Part shown: piece by piece, positions 51,009-60,976 of the stretch
How positions within the stretch are numbered: the first letter of the stretch is position 1
How the letters are laid out: each line of letters begins with the position of its first letter
NCBI GenBank assembly: GCA_024400935.1
Contig: JAKSLZ010000003.1
Coordinates: 1 to 64,000, forward strand
DNA from: Muribaculaceae bacterium
GTDB lineage: Bacteria > Bacteroidota > Bacteroidia > Bacteroidales > Muribaculaceae
Reading direction: 5' to 3'
Length of the DNA: 64,000 nucleotides
The notes under the pieces: model-generated
Databases searched by the model: none
What the model saw: the letters and a program-made list of their open reading frames with translations, nothing else
What the model was told of the DNA's origin: nothing
Program-made: the position numbers and the translations under genes

Positions 51009-54000
51009 TTACTTGATGACCTTGCTGGTGGCGGTGGTGCCGTCAGTGTAAGTCACAACCACGAGGTTGACACCCTTGAACGGCATCACGCTCTCCTGAC
51101 CCATGAGGTTGTAGTACTTCACGCAATCCACTTCCTTGCCGGCATTGATGCCATCCACGCCAGTAACGACGCCATTGATTGAGGGATAGTCGATGTCGAG
51201 GAAGAAGGTTGCAGGAACCAATGCGCGACTGTTGGCCGAGCAAATGTTGTAAGTGTAGCATATCGAAGTGGGACCGGTCACTGTACCAAATGAGGCAGTG
51301 TTGCTGCAGCCTGCCTTGAGGATGATGATGCTACCGTTCACTTTGCCTGTAATGCCGGCAATGAAGTCGGCGTCAAGCACATCGCTGTTGATGATATTGT
51401 CATCGGTGATCATGCACAGCGGTGTGTTGCTGGCTGTATGCTCCATAATACCTTTAGATTCAACATTGTCAACATAAGAAGCTGTGTAGCACGATATCAC
51501 CTGGCTGGGGTCAAACAGGTCGTCGGCCAGAGTGTTGTCGAGCTGTATGTGCTTGGTGCTGCTGCGGTTGCCTGCATTAGCGTCACTCACATAGTTGTCA
51601 TAAGAATGGATGTCATAGTAACCCTGCTTGTCGGTAAGCATGGGGTCCTTAACATTTTCGTCTCCAGTCCATGCAGTGCGCAGGTAGTACATGTAGTAGT
51701 ACTTGCCAGTCTTTTCGTTATGCCACTTTGCCAGGTCGGCACGTATGTGGCGGTAGTTGTTACTTGCGTCAACATAGTGTGACGGTGTCGCACCGTGGGG
51801 TGTTACGTTAGAACCAACCTCGCGGCCCACCTTCAGGTCCTTGAACTCCTCGGTGAAGTTTTCACCCAGATGGCTTGACGGGATGTTGAGCGCCGCGATG
51901 TGCATGTTCTGCACGTGGATGTCGCGCAGCTCGGTGCAGCCGCTCAGGTCGAGCTTGTGCAACCAGTTGCCCTTAGCCTTCTGGCGTGAACCGAAGACTG
52001 AGTTGTGTGCCCACACTGCTTGCAGCTGTGTGTGCTTGCTCAGGTCGAGGTCGCTGTTAAAGGTAGAATAAGCATACAGGAACGTCAAGTTGGGGAAGTT
52101 ATCCACGAGCTTCTGCAGGCTGTAGTTGCCGTCATAGCCATACATGGTGTCATATATGCTGAGCACCTTCATGTTCTCGTTGCGGCCGGCATTGATCTGC
52201 TTCAGTTCGAAGCAGTGCTCGGTGTTGAGCTGCTCCAGGCTTGTCAGCTGACGTATGTCCATACTCTGGATGTGAGCATTGTTGTTAAGGTTCAAGTACT
52301 TGAGGCTCTTAAGGTTCTTGATACCAGTTTGGTCAAAATCAACAATGTTGGCATAGTCAAGGTCGATATACTCGAGCTTGGTGTTGTACTGCAGATTGAT
52401 CTCGCCGTCGTCAATGAGGGTGAACAGTCCGCCATAGGTTCCGCTGTTTACGCCAAACTTGGCACGGCACATGTCCAGTTTCTTGAGCTCGGTGAAATAC
52501 TCGATGCCCTTGAGGTCGTTGACACCTGTAATTCTCGTGTAAGTGTTAGTGCCAACCACAACATTGGGTGTTTCCTTGCCATATTCGCCCAGTCCGTTCA
52601 GTTCGGTGAGGGCAGCGATGGTCTCGGGCAGGATTACCACATGCTCGCCGGTGCCTGCCTTGGCATTGGTGTCAAAGTTTGCACCCAGGGTTGCTGTGCC
52701 GGTAATCTGGTGGGTGTTCTCGTTGTAGATGCGAGCATAGCCTTTCTCGATGAGGAACTTAGCAAAGTACTCGTCGGGCACGGCATAGTCAGGAAGTGTA
52801 TAGTTGTCAGATACAGGTTCAAGTATCCACTTCTGGGCATTTGAGGTATTCTTGGTCCACAACTGCACGTTGATGCCTTCGGCAGTGGTGCTGCCGGTTA
52901 TGCCGCCGTTGACGTCAAGCGCCAGGTTGTCGCTATATTTGCTCAGGAAGGTGTAGGTGCCGTCGCTGTTTTTCACCATTTTCCATATCTGATCCTTCAG
53001 AGCATCGCCTGTTGAATAGTCATATATGTGAATATTCGAGCCATCGCCCACTGTCGAACCAGTGTTGATGTCCAGGTACTTGTTGCAGTAACTGGGCTTG
53101 ATGCGATAGTATCCGTCGCTCACGTGGATGATTTCAAATGTCTGGGTAGAGTTTCTCCACACCTGCACATTTGCAAGGTTGTCAGATGATGCACCACTCA
53201 CGTCCAGTCGATAAGCTTGGTTGCCTGCGCTCTTAATGGCGTAAGTGCCTGATGCCAGAGGCTTAGTGAGCTCCATGAGTTTGCGGCCTGCGTAGGGGCC
53301 TGAACCGGGAATGCGGTAGTAGCGGCCTATAGCGTCGTTAGCATAGGTATCCTCAGCGCCTGCGGTGTAGTGGGCTATGCCCTGGCTGGTGACGAGCACC
53401 CACATGTCTACACCCATGGTGACTCCTGCGGCGTTGTTGAGGTTCACAGCAACACTTGATCCGCAAGATGAGTTGTTGGCAGCATCACCCAGTCCGTCCT
53501 GAGGCAAGTGCACATTGGCACCTGTGTTCCATGAGCCATTCTGCTTGCGTATGAGGTTAGCACATCCCTTTTTCCACGTGTCGAGGTAGTCAACGACAAA
53601 TCCATACTCATTACCGTTGCTCATTGTGAAGGGGGCGAAGGCCGTACCATTGGTGTTGCCCAGTATTGTACCGGTAGTTTCGCTCTGGGTAGCAGTGCCG
53701 TTAGTTACCCATTTGTACTTGACGGGATTAGTGTTTATTGAGTTTACCCAGAAATAGTTGTCGTCTACAGGGTCGATGTGAGGCGTGGTGCTCAGGGTGA
53801 TGGGGAGCGTGGTTTTCTCCATCGTGGTTGTTCCGATGCGGTAACGTATTGCCTTGTTATCGCGTACGAAGTAGAAATATTTGTCGGTCATGCCGAAGTG
53901 GTCACCGACACGTGAAAGTTCGCTTGTTGTTACATTCAACACGTTGCGTGGTGCAGCGTCGATATTGTCCCAGCAATACACCTTGATGGCATCGGTGCCG

Positions 54001-55883
54001 GGAGCAATGGTGAGGTTAGCTGCATAAATCTTGCCGCCAACATACTGCACACCGCACACTTTGTATGTTCCGCCGCTCACGCCGCTCATGCTGAGATCCT
54101 TGATGAGCGTGCCGCTCTTGGCGTCGAGTACATGGATGTTGCCGTCGGTAGTGGCCACGAATACTTTGCCGTCGCCGTAGCACAAGTTGCGGGCGTTGCT
54201 GTAGCTGTTGTTGCGCCACACCTCGCTCCACTTGTCCAGCGACTCAATGCTGGCAAGCGAGGGAACGATGTCGGGGACAACGTCAGGATCGGGTTCGTTG
54301 AGCGTTGTTGCCGCATACTCGTTGCCGGCTGCGTCAACTGCGGTCACAGCATACCAGTAGCCGTTGCGGTACTGGCTGGGAATCTCCACGCTGTTGCCAT
54401 AAGGAGTGGCAATGAGGTAGTCGCCCTTGATGCCGTCACTGCCCTTGCTCTTGGCGGGCATCACGTTGTTAGGAATGGCATACACGGCATACTGTGCACC
54501 GCGGTCGCTGGTCACCTTGTCCCACGACAGTGTGTTGCCGTTGAGCGCAAAGTTGCCGGGAGCACTGTAGTTGCCCTTGGGCATCCAGGTCATCACCGGA
54601 CGCAGCGACGGGCGGGTGAAGACGTTGTTCACGATGTAGTTGCGCATGTCGGTCTTGGTCTGCAGCCACTTGATCGAGAACAGGATGCTGCCGGGAGCAT
54701 TGTTGCGGGTCTTGGAACGGTTGAAATCTACCTCGCTCTTGAGCTCTGAGAATGTGCTGGGATTTTCCCACTTGATGATGTTGCTGGTGTAGGCCTGCGA
54801 CTCACCGCTGGCAATGTAGTGGCTTGCATAGCAGTGGCGGCCGAAGATGTTGGCCACGTTGCTCCACCAGTCAATCTGTGTGCCGTAGGCATTGGTGCTG
54901 TGTGTGGTAGCCCAGTAGAGCTGCGGCGAGATGTAGTCGATAGAGCGGTCCTTGAGCCAAGCTAAGGGGTCGCTGTAGATTTGGTTGTACTGCCAGTCGT
55001 TGTTACAGGGGTTGGCGCTGACGCCATAGCTGGTGTACTTGTTGCCCGAAGTCGAAACGCTGCCGGCGATGCCTGCGGGCGAGATGCCGAAGGTCATGTT
55101 GGGGTCAACCGACTTGATGGCGTTGTAGACCTCTTTGACCATATTGTTCACATTGCTGCGGCGCCAGTCACCTATCGACATGCTGCCGCCACCGTTCTTG
55201 TAGCTCTGGTATGTGCTCCAGTCAGTGGCAGTGTTGTTCTCGGGAATATTGTTGGGATAGAAGTAGTCATCAAAGATGATACCGTCCAGATCATGATACC
55301 CGGCAAGCTCGGTGACAACGTTCTTGAGGTGTTGTGTCGTCCAGGGGTCACCAGGGTTGAGGGTATAGTAATAATCCTGGTTGATGATGTGCTGCTGCAT
55401 CTCCTTGTCGAACGAATTGTTCCAGCCGGCGTTGGTAGTGTGCCACACATAGGTTGCGCTTGCGTTGCCGCTGTAGCGGTAAGGGTTGAGCCAAGCCAGC
55501 GCTTGCATGCCGCGCTTGTGGCACTCGTCGATGAAGAACTGCAGCGGGTTCCATGTGGGGTCGCTCGGTGCAGTGTTGCGTGTGCCGGTGAGCCATTGTG
55601 ACCACGGCAGGTACTTCGACGGATAGAACGCATCGCTCATGGGAAGAGCGTGGAAACTCGCCGAGTTGAGATGAGCTTCTTGCATTGCGTCGAGGATAGC
55701 AATCATCTCGGCTTTTTGGGCTGCGATTGCGCTGGCGCTGGTGCCCTTGGTGGTGGGCCAGTCCATGTTGCTCACGCAGGTAAACCATGCCGAGCGGAAC
55801 TCGCGCTTGGTCTGTGCCCACGACGTGAAGGCAGTGCTGCACAAGAGCACGGCCATCAGTAAAGAGGTTAGTCGTTTTTTCAT
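51009..55883 (-). CDS. Giant secreted GHL10 glycosidase-like protein with propeller, ricin and LRR domains
   Basis: 1624 residues; signal peptide 1-23. The N-terminal ~420 residues are a GHL10 (DUF187) TIM barrel: REFRSAWFTCVSNMDWPTTK, FIDECHKRGMQALAWLNPYR, LDGIIFDDYFYPNN with the catalytic-type Asp pair, and GISPAGIAG. A fibronectin-like linker and a PQQ/propeller-like region follow (~550-880: RNLCYGDGKVFVATTDGNIH). A ricin B lectin domain covers ~895-1050 (AYRLDVSGASSDNLANVQVW, NIHIYDYSTG). Leucine-rich repeats follow (~1125-1380; LKSLKYLNLNNNAHIQSMDI) and the protein ends in a sorting-like tail (YYNLMGQESVMPF...TSKVIK). It is probably a surface glycan-binding hydrolase secreted by T9SS. 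A paralogue without the glycosidase part follows. Confidence 0.88.
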   Translation of the reverse strand: MKKRLTSLLMAVLLCSTAFTSWAQTKREFRSAWFTCVSNMDWPTTKGTSASAIAAQKAEMIAILDAMQEAHLNSASFHALPMSDAFYPSKYLPWSQWLTGTRNTAPSDPTWNPLQFFIDECHKRGMQALAWLNPYRYSGNASATYVWHTTNAGWNNSFDKEMQQHIINQDYYYTLNPGDPWTTQHLKNVVTELAGYHDLDGIIFDDYFYPNNIPENNTATDWSTYQSYKNGGGSMSIGDWRRSNVNNMVKEVYNAIKSVDPNMTFGISPAGIAGSVSTSGNKYTSYGVSANPCNNDWQYNQIYSDPLAWLKDRSIDYISPQLYWATTHSTNAYGTQIDWWSNVANIFGRHCYASHYIASGESQAYTSNIIKWENPSTFSELKSEVDFNRSKTRNNAPGSILFSIKWLQTKTDMRNYIVNNVFTRPSLRPVMTWMPKGNYSAPGNFALNGNTLSWDKVTSDRGAQYAVYAIPNNVMPAKSKGSDGIKGDYLIATPYGNSVEIPSQYRNGYWYAVTAVDAAGNEYAATTLNEPDPDVVPDIVPSLASIESLDKWSEVWRNNSYSNARNLCYGDGKVFVATTDGNIHVLDAKSGTLIKDLSMSGVSGGTYKVCGVQYVGGKIYAANLTIAPGTDAIKVYCWDNIDAAPRNVLNVTTSELSRVGDHFGMTDKYFYFVRDNKAIRYRIGTTTMEKTTLPITLSTTPHIDPVDDNYFWVNSINTNPVKYKWVTNGTATQSETTGTILGNTNGTAFAPFTMSNGNEYGFVVDYLDTWKKGCANLIRKQNGSWNTGANVHLPQDGLGDAANNSSCGSSVAVNLNNAAGVTMGVDMWVLVTSQGIAHYTAGAEDTYANDAIGRYYRIPGSGPYAGRKLMELTKPLASGTYAIKSAGNQAYRLDVSGASSDNLANVQVWRNSTQTFEIIHVSDGYYRIKPSYCNKYLDINTGSTVGDGSNIHIYDYSTGDALKDQIWKMVKNSDGTYTFLSKYSDNLALDVNGGITGSTTAEGINVQLWTKNTSNAQKWILEPVSDNYTLPDYAVPDEYFAKFLIEKGYARIYNENTHQITGTATLGANFDTNAKAGTGEHVVILPETIAALTELNGLGEYGKETPNVVVGTNTYTRITGVNDLKGIEYFTELKKLDMCRAKFGVNSGTYGGLFTLIDDGEINLQYNTKLEYIDLDYANIVDFDQTGIKNLKSLKYLNLNNNAHIQSMDIRQLTSLEQLNTEHCFELKQINAGRNENMKVLSIYDTMYGYDGNYSLQKLVDNFPNLTFLYAYSTFNSDLDLSKHTQLQAVWAHNSVFGSRQKAKGNWLHKLDLSGCTELRDIHVQNMHIAALNIPSSHLGENFTEEFKDLKVGREVGSNVTPHGATPSHYVDASNNYRHIRADLAKWHNEKTGKYYYMYYLRTAWTGDENVKDPMLTDKQGYYDIHSYDNYVSDANAGNRSSTKHIQLDNTLADDLFDPSQVISCYTASYVDNVESKGIMEHTASNTPLCMITDDNIINSDVLDADFIAGITGKVNGSIIILKAGCSNTASFGTVTGPTSICYTYNICSANSRALVPATFFLDIDYPSINGVVTGVDGINAGKEVDCVKYYNLMGQESVMPFKGVNLVVVTYTDGTTATSKVIK

Positions 55884-55949
55884 AAATAAGTAGTATAGTA
55901 AATAATTATTTCTAAACCCTAATGACGGTTCACACCGTCAGTTCTTTTT

Positions 55950-56153
55950 TAACTATACACCAATGGGGTCCAACGGGCAAAAACAGGCTTAAGAGTGACA
56001 GAAATTAAAAGAATTTTAAATTAAAATTCGTGTCTTTTATGTTCTTTTAGTCTTAAAAAAGAACACGAAGTAAAAAATTTCTTCTCATTTCTTTTAATTT
56101 CTGTCAGTTATTCTGCTTTTCTGCACGAGATAATCTCCATTGGTAAATAGTTA
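55950..56153. mobile_element. GTAACTAT-family element, copy 5 (204 bp, complete)
   Basis: Ends TAACTATACACCAATGG (55950-55966) and CCATTGGTAAATAGTTA (56137-56153) pair 15 of 17. Inside, TGACAGAAATTAAAAGAA (55997-56014) and its exact complement (56089-56106) form 18 perfect pairs, and AAAAGAAC/GTTCTTTT lie between. GTTCTTTT occurs just outside both ends (55941-55948, 56155-56162), a possible target duplication. The only other features of the 55884-56574 gap are the foldback element and terminator listed next. Confidence 0.75.
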
Positions 56154-56323
56154 CGTTCTTTTGTAACTGAAAGAATTTATTTTAGATAAAGAATATATAA
56201 TTATGTTCTTTTTACTCTTTCAGTCAAAAAGAAACAATGAAATGCATTGTCAATATTTTTTACAAAATTACTAAAAAAAACGGAACATCTATGCATTTAT
56301 GGCACATTATATTTCGTTTTTAA

Positions 56324-56486
56324 CCCAGAAAGTGCATTAGGGCATGGATATGATTTTAGATTATCATTGTGACAGGATTTGCGCTATATTGAACGAGCAT
56401 AGGGGTTCCTATGTGAGCGAAAGATAGCCCAAATCATGCCTATGAGAAGTAAAATATTGCCATTTGCTCCTAATGAACTTTCTGGG
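56324..56486 (-). mobile_element. 163-bp foldback element (MITE), copy 2
   Basis: Reverse-oriented partner of 50754-50916, same length, 157 of 163 bases identical. Flanked by TTAA on each side (56320-56323, 56487-56490). The central stem has changed on both sides relative to copy 1 (CATAG/CTATG instead of CACAG/CTGTG), so pairing is preserved. Confidence 0.9.
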
Positions 56487-56509
56487 TTAATGCAGTTTAT
56501 GCGATAAAG

Positions 56510-56543
56510 AAATCGCCCTGCGTCATTTGTCGCAGAGCGATTT
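56510..56543 (-). terminator. Terminator of the ricin/LRR gene
   Basis: AAATCGCCCTGCG (56510-56522) pairs with CGCAGAGCGATTT (56531-56543), one mismatch; on the minus strand CTTTATC follows the stem. Confidence 0.7.
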
Positions 56544-56574
56544 CGATAACATATTAGTGTATGAAAAGATATTC

Positions 56575-59538
56575 TTACTTAAAGATCTTAGCAGTTGACT
56601 TAGTTCCGTCGGTATAAGTCACTACCATGATGTTGACGCCCATGAAGGGGTTGTCGTTCTCAATACCTGCAAGGTTGTAGTACTTCACGCTTGCCACTTC
56701 CTTGTTCTCAACGTTTACCTCGTCGATTGCAGTCACGATGCCGGGAGCTTGGAAAGAAATGGGATAGTGAAGGTCGAAGAAGAAGTTACCCATGATAGGT
56801 TCATCGCCATCCTTAGTGCTGACGCCTTTGCGCGCGGGAGCGTAATATATGCCGTGGTTGCGAGTGTTCATGTCGTAAGTATAATAGATAGCCTTGGGGA
56901 CATCGTCGGGAACTGTGGTAGGCTCAGAGTCGCTCACACCGCCCTTGAGGACGAGGATTCTACCATAGACCTTCATGTTGAAATGCTCAAGGAATTGCGA
57001 TGTGCTTGCATCTGGCATACCACTCATCAAAGGAGGATTCACACCGTCGTGGTCAATCGTGCACATTGTATGGTCATTTATGACATTCAATTCATGCGTC
57101 ATCAAACCTGTGCTGTTGATGTTGTCGGTCTCCTTTGCATTATAGATACTTGAAACTCTGCGGCCGTCGAAGAGGTCATCTGCAAGGGTGTTATCAATAG
57201 TGAATTCCTTGCGGCTCATGCTACCCAATGATGTATAGTTGTTATAAGTGTCCAGAGTCATTGTCTCGAAGTAACTTGACTGGTTATCGAGTACCAAGGC
57301 TGCCTCTCTTCCATTATGTCCGTTATAGCTCAGACGCAGATAGAACATCCAGTACCACTTTTTAGTGTTTTGGTCATATTGCTTGAATGTATTGACATTC
57401 ACGTGGCGGTAGTTGTTGTTCACGTTTACACCAGGTACTAACTTACCTGCACCATATTCGCCGGAAGCATTTGTAACTTCGCGGCAGAATGTCCAGTCTT
57501 TATATTCATCAGAGAGGGGTTTCTTGATGTACTCCGAATTGAGGTTGAGCGAAGCAAGGTGCATGTTCTGTACTTGAACATCGCGCAGCTCGGTGCAATT
57601 GCTCAGGTCGAGCTTGTGGAGCCAGGGTCCCTTGCCAATCTGGCGCGCGCTACCAGCCTGTCCGGCAGTGATAGTCAAGTCAACGGGAAGGAGCACCCAC
57701 TTCTGTGCTGCAACACCAGCGTCACTCCACAGCTGGATGTTGGTTCCGTCCTTGAAGCTGCCACCAGCTACATCAAGCGTGCTTGTTCCATTCACTTTGC
57801 TTACGATCTTAAAAGAACCATCGTCATTGCGGACAAACCTAAACAGCTGTGCGTTATTACCATTGTAGGTATAGAGTTGGATATTGGTTCCATTGTTAGG
57901 AGACGCGTTGCTTACATCAAGGCACTTGCTGGTGTCATGATTGGGCTTAATCGAGTACCAGTTGACGCCGTTTTCGGTCGTTACCTTCGTAATCTTGAAC
58001 TGATGGTGTGTAGCATTGCGATCAATAGTCCAAATCTGAACGTTAGTGCCATCAGTCTTTGCACCACCGGCACAGTCCATACCGAGTGCGTGGTCTTTAT
58101 AAGTAACAATGTTATAGACGCCGTCATATACGTAACCCTGGCTTGCACCGTAGGCCGACTTGAGCAGCCAGATTGACTGGAGTTTGGGGTTGCCAGTGAG
58201 GTCAAGTTCATAGTTGGGAGTTGCAAATGCGTGCAGGAACACAAGGTTGGGGAACTTGTCAACGAGGTTCTGCAGTGAACTATTGTTGCGAGTACCACCA
58301 TCATATCCAATCATAGAGTCGAAGATTGCGAGCTCTTTCATGTTCTCATTTGCATTGTTGGCCTTGATGGTTCTCAAGTCGAAGTTGTGGCATGCCTGGA
58401 AACGCTCAAGAGCGGGGAATTGATCAAGGTCAATATCAGTCAAATAGTTGTTGCTCAGGTTGAGGAACTTGAGTTTCTTCAAATCATAGATGTGCGAACT
58501 TGAAAGAAGTGCACCTGTCTTGAAATCGGCGTAGTCAAAGTTGACATACTCAAGCTGAGTGTTGTACTGGAGATTGACACCAGAGGGATTCAGGCGTGAA
58601 TAATTATTTCCGTAGTTGGTGTAGTCATCACCGGGAATGTGACGGCTCATGTCGAGCTTCTTGAGATTAGTGAAGTACTCGATACCAATGAGGTCTTTAA
58701 CGCCCTGGAAGTGCTTAGAGTAGTTTCCTGTACCCTCGGTCCAGTAGTCGCCATACTCGCCCAGTTTGTCAAGCTCGGTAACAGCCTCACAGTCGATAAC
58801 CACCTTCTTGCCGCTGGTGTAGAAGTCGCTGAGCGTAGCGTTGCGCTCAACAGTTTTGCTGCTGGTATTGTACAGCTTGGCAAAACCATTCTGGCACAGA
58901 TAGTTCTTGAAGTAGATGTCGTTGATAAATGCACCCGAAACAGGCTGGAGATACCATTTCTGTGCATCCGAGTTGTTGGATGTATAGATCTGGATATTTT
59001 TACCGTTTTCAGGAGCACCGCCGCCATTCATGTCGAGAACCATGTTGGAGTTCTTCTTGTTGCGGATAGTGAAAGTGCCATCGCTGTTTTTCTCGAGTTT
59101 CCACTTTGTCTCATCGGCAGAGCCCGAACTGTAGAGTTCCACGTTATCACCATTGTTAGGGTATCCGTTACTCATGAGAACATCCACGTACATGTCGCAG
59201 TAACTTGCCTTGATGTTGTAGTATCCCAAGTCGTTACCTGTGAGGGGGATGAACCTGAAGTAGCATGCAGCATCGGTATTGCTGAATGTCCAAACCTGGA
59301 CATTGGTTTTGGCAGCAGTACCTTTACCATTAATATTAATACCGAAGCCAGTGTTGGCCTTACATAGGAGTGCGAACTCACCGTCGAGCACCATGAGTTT
59401 CTTGCCACTGTAAGTACCTCCATCGGGGATAAAATAACCACGGCGGGCGTCGTCAACAGTAAAACTGTCGGCCCAGGCGATGTTTGCTACGGCAATGAAC
59501 ATAGTAATGGCCATTACCAGTTTAGAATAGATTTTCAT
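56575..59538 (-). CDS. Secreted ricin-type lectin and LRR protein
   Basis: 987 residues; signal peptide 1-23 (ends IAWADS). Ricin B lectin repeats at ~40-205 (NIKASYCDMYVDVLMSNGYP, NMVLDMNGGGAPENGKNIQI), leucine-rich repeats at ~255-440 (YFTNLKKLDMSRHIPGDDYT, LKKLKFLNLSNNYLTDIDLD), a second ricin domain inserted at ~460-625 (CLDVSNASPNNGTNIQLYTY), then a beta-rich region shared with its neighbour. It ends KYYNLAGIENDNPFMGVNI...TAKIFK, a T9SS-like tail. It is a paralogue of the 51009-55883 protein lacking the GHL10 and propeller parts and gaining a lectin repeat. A CAAAAATA box (59613-59620) may be its -7 element. Confidence 0.87.
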   Translation of the reverse strand: MKIYSKLVMAITMFIAVANIAWADSFTVDDARRGYFIPDGGTYSGKKLMVLDGEFALLCKANTGFGININGKGTAAKTNVQVWTFSNTDAACYFRFIPLTGNDLGYYNIKASYCDMYVDVLMSNGYPNNGDNVELYSSGSADETKWKLEKNSDGTFTIRNKKNSNMVLDMNGGGAPENGKNIQIYTSNNSDAQKWYLQPVSGAFINDIYFKNYLCQNGFAKLYNTSSKTVERNATLSDFYTSGKKVVIDCEAVTELDKLGEYGDYWTEGTGNYSKHFQGVKDLIGIEYFTNLKKLDMSRHIPGDDYTNYGNNYSRLNPSGVNLQYNTQLEYVNFDYADFKTGALLSSSHIYDLKKLKFLNLSNNYLTDIDLDQFPALERFQACHNFDLRTIKANNANENMKELAIFDSMIGYDGGTRNNSSLQNLVDKFPNLVFLHAFATPNYELDLTGNPKLQSIWLLKSAYGASQGYVYDGVYNIVTYKDHALGMDCAGGAKTDGTNVQIWTIDRNATHHQFKITKVTTENGVNWYSIKPNHDTSKCLDVSNASPNNGTNIQLYTYNGNNAQLFRFVRNDDGSFKIVSKVNGTSTLDVAGGSFKDGTNIQLWSDAGVAAQKWVLLPVDLTITAGQAGSARQIGKGPWLHKLDLSNCTELRDVQVQNMHLASLNLNSEYIKKPLSDEYKDWTFCREVTNASGEYGAGKLVPGVNVNNNYRHVNVNTFKQYDQNTKKWYWMFYLRLSYNGHNGREAALVLDNQSSYFETMTLDTYNNYTSLGSMSRKEFTIDNTLADDLFDGRRVSSIYNAKETDNINSTGLMTHELNVINDHTMCTIDHDGVNPPLMSGMPDASTSQFLEHFNMKVYGRILVLKGGVSDSEPTTVPDDVPKAIYYTYDMNTRNHGIYYAPARKGVSTKDGDEPIMGNFFFDLHYPISFQAPGIVTAIDEVNVENKEVASVKYYNLAGIENDNPFMGVNIMVVTYTDGTKSTAKIFK

Positions 59539-59919
59539 TTAGCCAAGTGTAGTTTAAAATTATATAAGTAGTGTATATTTATTTACGATTTAGTTTCAAT
59601 CCAAAAACGCGACAAAAATACAAAAAAATTTTATTGTTCTATAGATTTACACAATTAATTAACACTTTTAACATTTGCACATTCTAAACCCATCAACAAC
59701 AAGCACATATCACACATTAATGCACACACAACAGCCCTCTAAAAAAACACACATAAACACATATGGGGAACAATTTGTTTTTATTTTTAAACACAACACA
59801 TGTATATTCTTATGATTTATCACAATTAGAGGAAACGACAAGGACGTTCGTGCTTAAGTCTGTCAAGACAACTCTCAAAATCGTCTCGACGTAATTTATA
59901 AAACCCAACTTAATAGTTT
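59539..59919. other. AT-rich intergenic gap
   Basis: About 380 nt without a gene. It holds the promoter-like box of the ricin/LRR gene and low-complexity AT sequence. On the minus strand at 59830-59897 a 22-codon reading without a start (FYKLRRDDFESCLDRL...) may be a relic. Confidence 0.5.
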
Positions 59920-60909
59920 TTACAGATTTTGAATTTCCTCAATGCTAAGCCCAGTGACTGACGCAATGGTTTCAATGGGGACTCCGGCTTTTTTGAATCC
60001 TATAGCGTTTTTAATTCGCTCTTCATCACGGCCTTCCGCACGACCCTCTTTCAAACCTTCGTCACGGCCCTCTTTCAAACCCTCAGCACGACCTTCAGCA
60101 CGACCTTCAGCACGACCTTCAGCACGACCCTCAGCACGACCTTCAGCACGACCCTCAGCACGACCTTCAGCACGACCTTCGATGCGGGCAGTGTCCATGA
60201 TGTCGTTTTGAATCATCTGCTCATTGAGGTGTTCAAAGTAGGCATCCTTTTCCTTCTTGCTCATTGCCATATACTCCAACTTTTTCTTTGCTTCTTGGAG
60301 TCCCGGGGCTGTTGTGTTGTCATCTATGTCACCGTCTTTAAGATATTTAATCCATTCCTCAAGATGGTTTTCGGCAATTTTGTTGAAAGCGTTAACGCGG
60401 ATAAGGTAATATTCGGGGAACACCTCGCCCGGAGTCTTCATACGTATGGCATTGTCTTCCTTTGTAGAAATCTGCAAGGTGTCATCTTTAGTCATGCCGC
60501 GGAATGTTGTCTGTCCGCGATAAACGAAGTCCTCGCCTTTTCCCAAATCAAAGTACAAAATACTGATTGAATACACCTTCTTCACTTGGTCGTATTTCTG
60601 CCCCAAAGTAATGTGCTCTGTTATCGCCTTGGCAACTCCATAAAGGATACGCTCGAGGAAATAGATCTCTCGAGTCAACTGTATCTCCACAAGGATTATC
60701 TCGTCCTTGCTGTTGCGGGCTTTGATGTCGACACGGTTGAACTTGTCAGTAGCATCAATCTGGTTACTCTCGCTTTCAAGTATCTCTACAATAGTCACCT
60801 TTTCACCCAGAAGAACTGTAATTAGCCCTTCCAGAATGCTAAAATTCTCCTTGTCGCGCAAGATTTTCTTGGCAGCCCAGTCAAATCGTATGTATTTGTT
60901 CTCAGCCAT
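59920..60909 (-). CDS. Rpn family PD-(D/E)XK nuclease / putative transposase with EGRA repeats
   Basis: 329 residues from MAENKYIRFDWAAKK (60907-60909); a longer reading overlaps the promoter. The N-terminal ~225 residues match the TIGR01784/Rpn family: FDWAAKKILRDKENFSILEG, LLGEKVTIVEILESESNQ, and the catalytic D...ExQ pattern in FNRVDIKARNSKDEIILVEI-QL. The C-terminus has eight Glu-Gly-Arg-Ala units, then LKEGRDEG variants, and ends KKAGVPIETIASVTGLSIEE. Rpn proteins promote RecA-independent recombination as DNA endonucleases. The repeat is 12 bp at the DNA level (60055-60180), so its copy number can slip without a frameshift. Confidence 0.9.
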   Translation of the reverse strand: MAENKYIRFDWAAKKILRDKENFSILEGLITVLLGEKVTIVEILESESNQIDATDKFNRVDIKARNSKDEIILVEIQLTREIYFLERILYGVAKAITEHITLGQKYDQVKKVYSISILYFDLGKGEDFVYRGQTTFRGMTKDDTLQISTKEDNAIRMKTPGEVFPEYYLIRVNAFNKIAENHLEEWIKYLKDGDIDDNTTAPGLQEAKKKLEYMAMSKKEKDAYFEHLNEQMIQNDIMDTARIEGRAEGRAEGRAEGRAEGRAEGRAEGRAEGRAEGLKEGRDEGLKEGRAEGRDEERIKNAIGFKKAGVPIETIASVTGLSIEEIQNL

Positions 60910-60925
60910 AGTAGTGCATTTTGTG

Positions 60926-60957
60926 CAAATATATATAAACTGCGCCACATTTACAAA
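60926..60957 (-). promoter_or_regulatory. Bacteroidetes promoter of the Rpn gene
   Basis: Minus strand TTTG (60954-60957), 20 nt, TATATTTG (60926-60933), 17 nt before the start codon. Confidence 0.65.
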
Positions 60958-60976
60958 TGTTTAGCAATTTTTTACA

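Noticed and set aside
59830..59897. 22-codon fragment FYKLRRDDFESCLDRL on the minus strand.
   Set aside because: It has no start codon and is preceded by a stop. At best it is a gene relic and it is too short to support.
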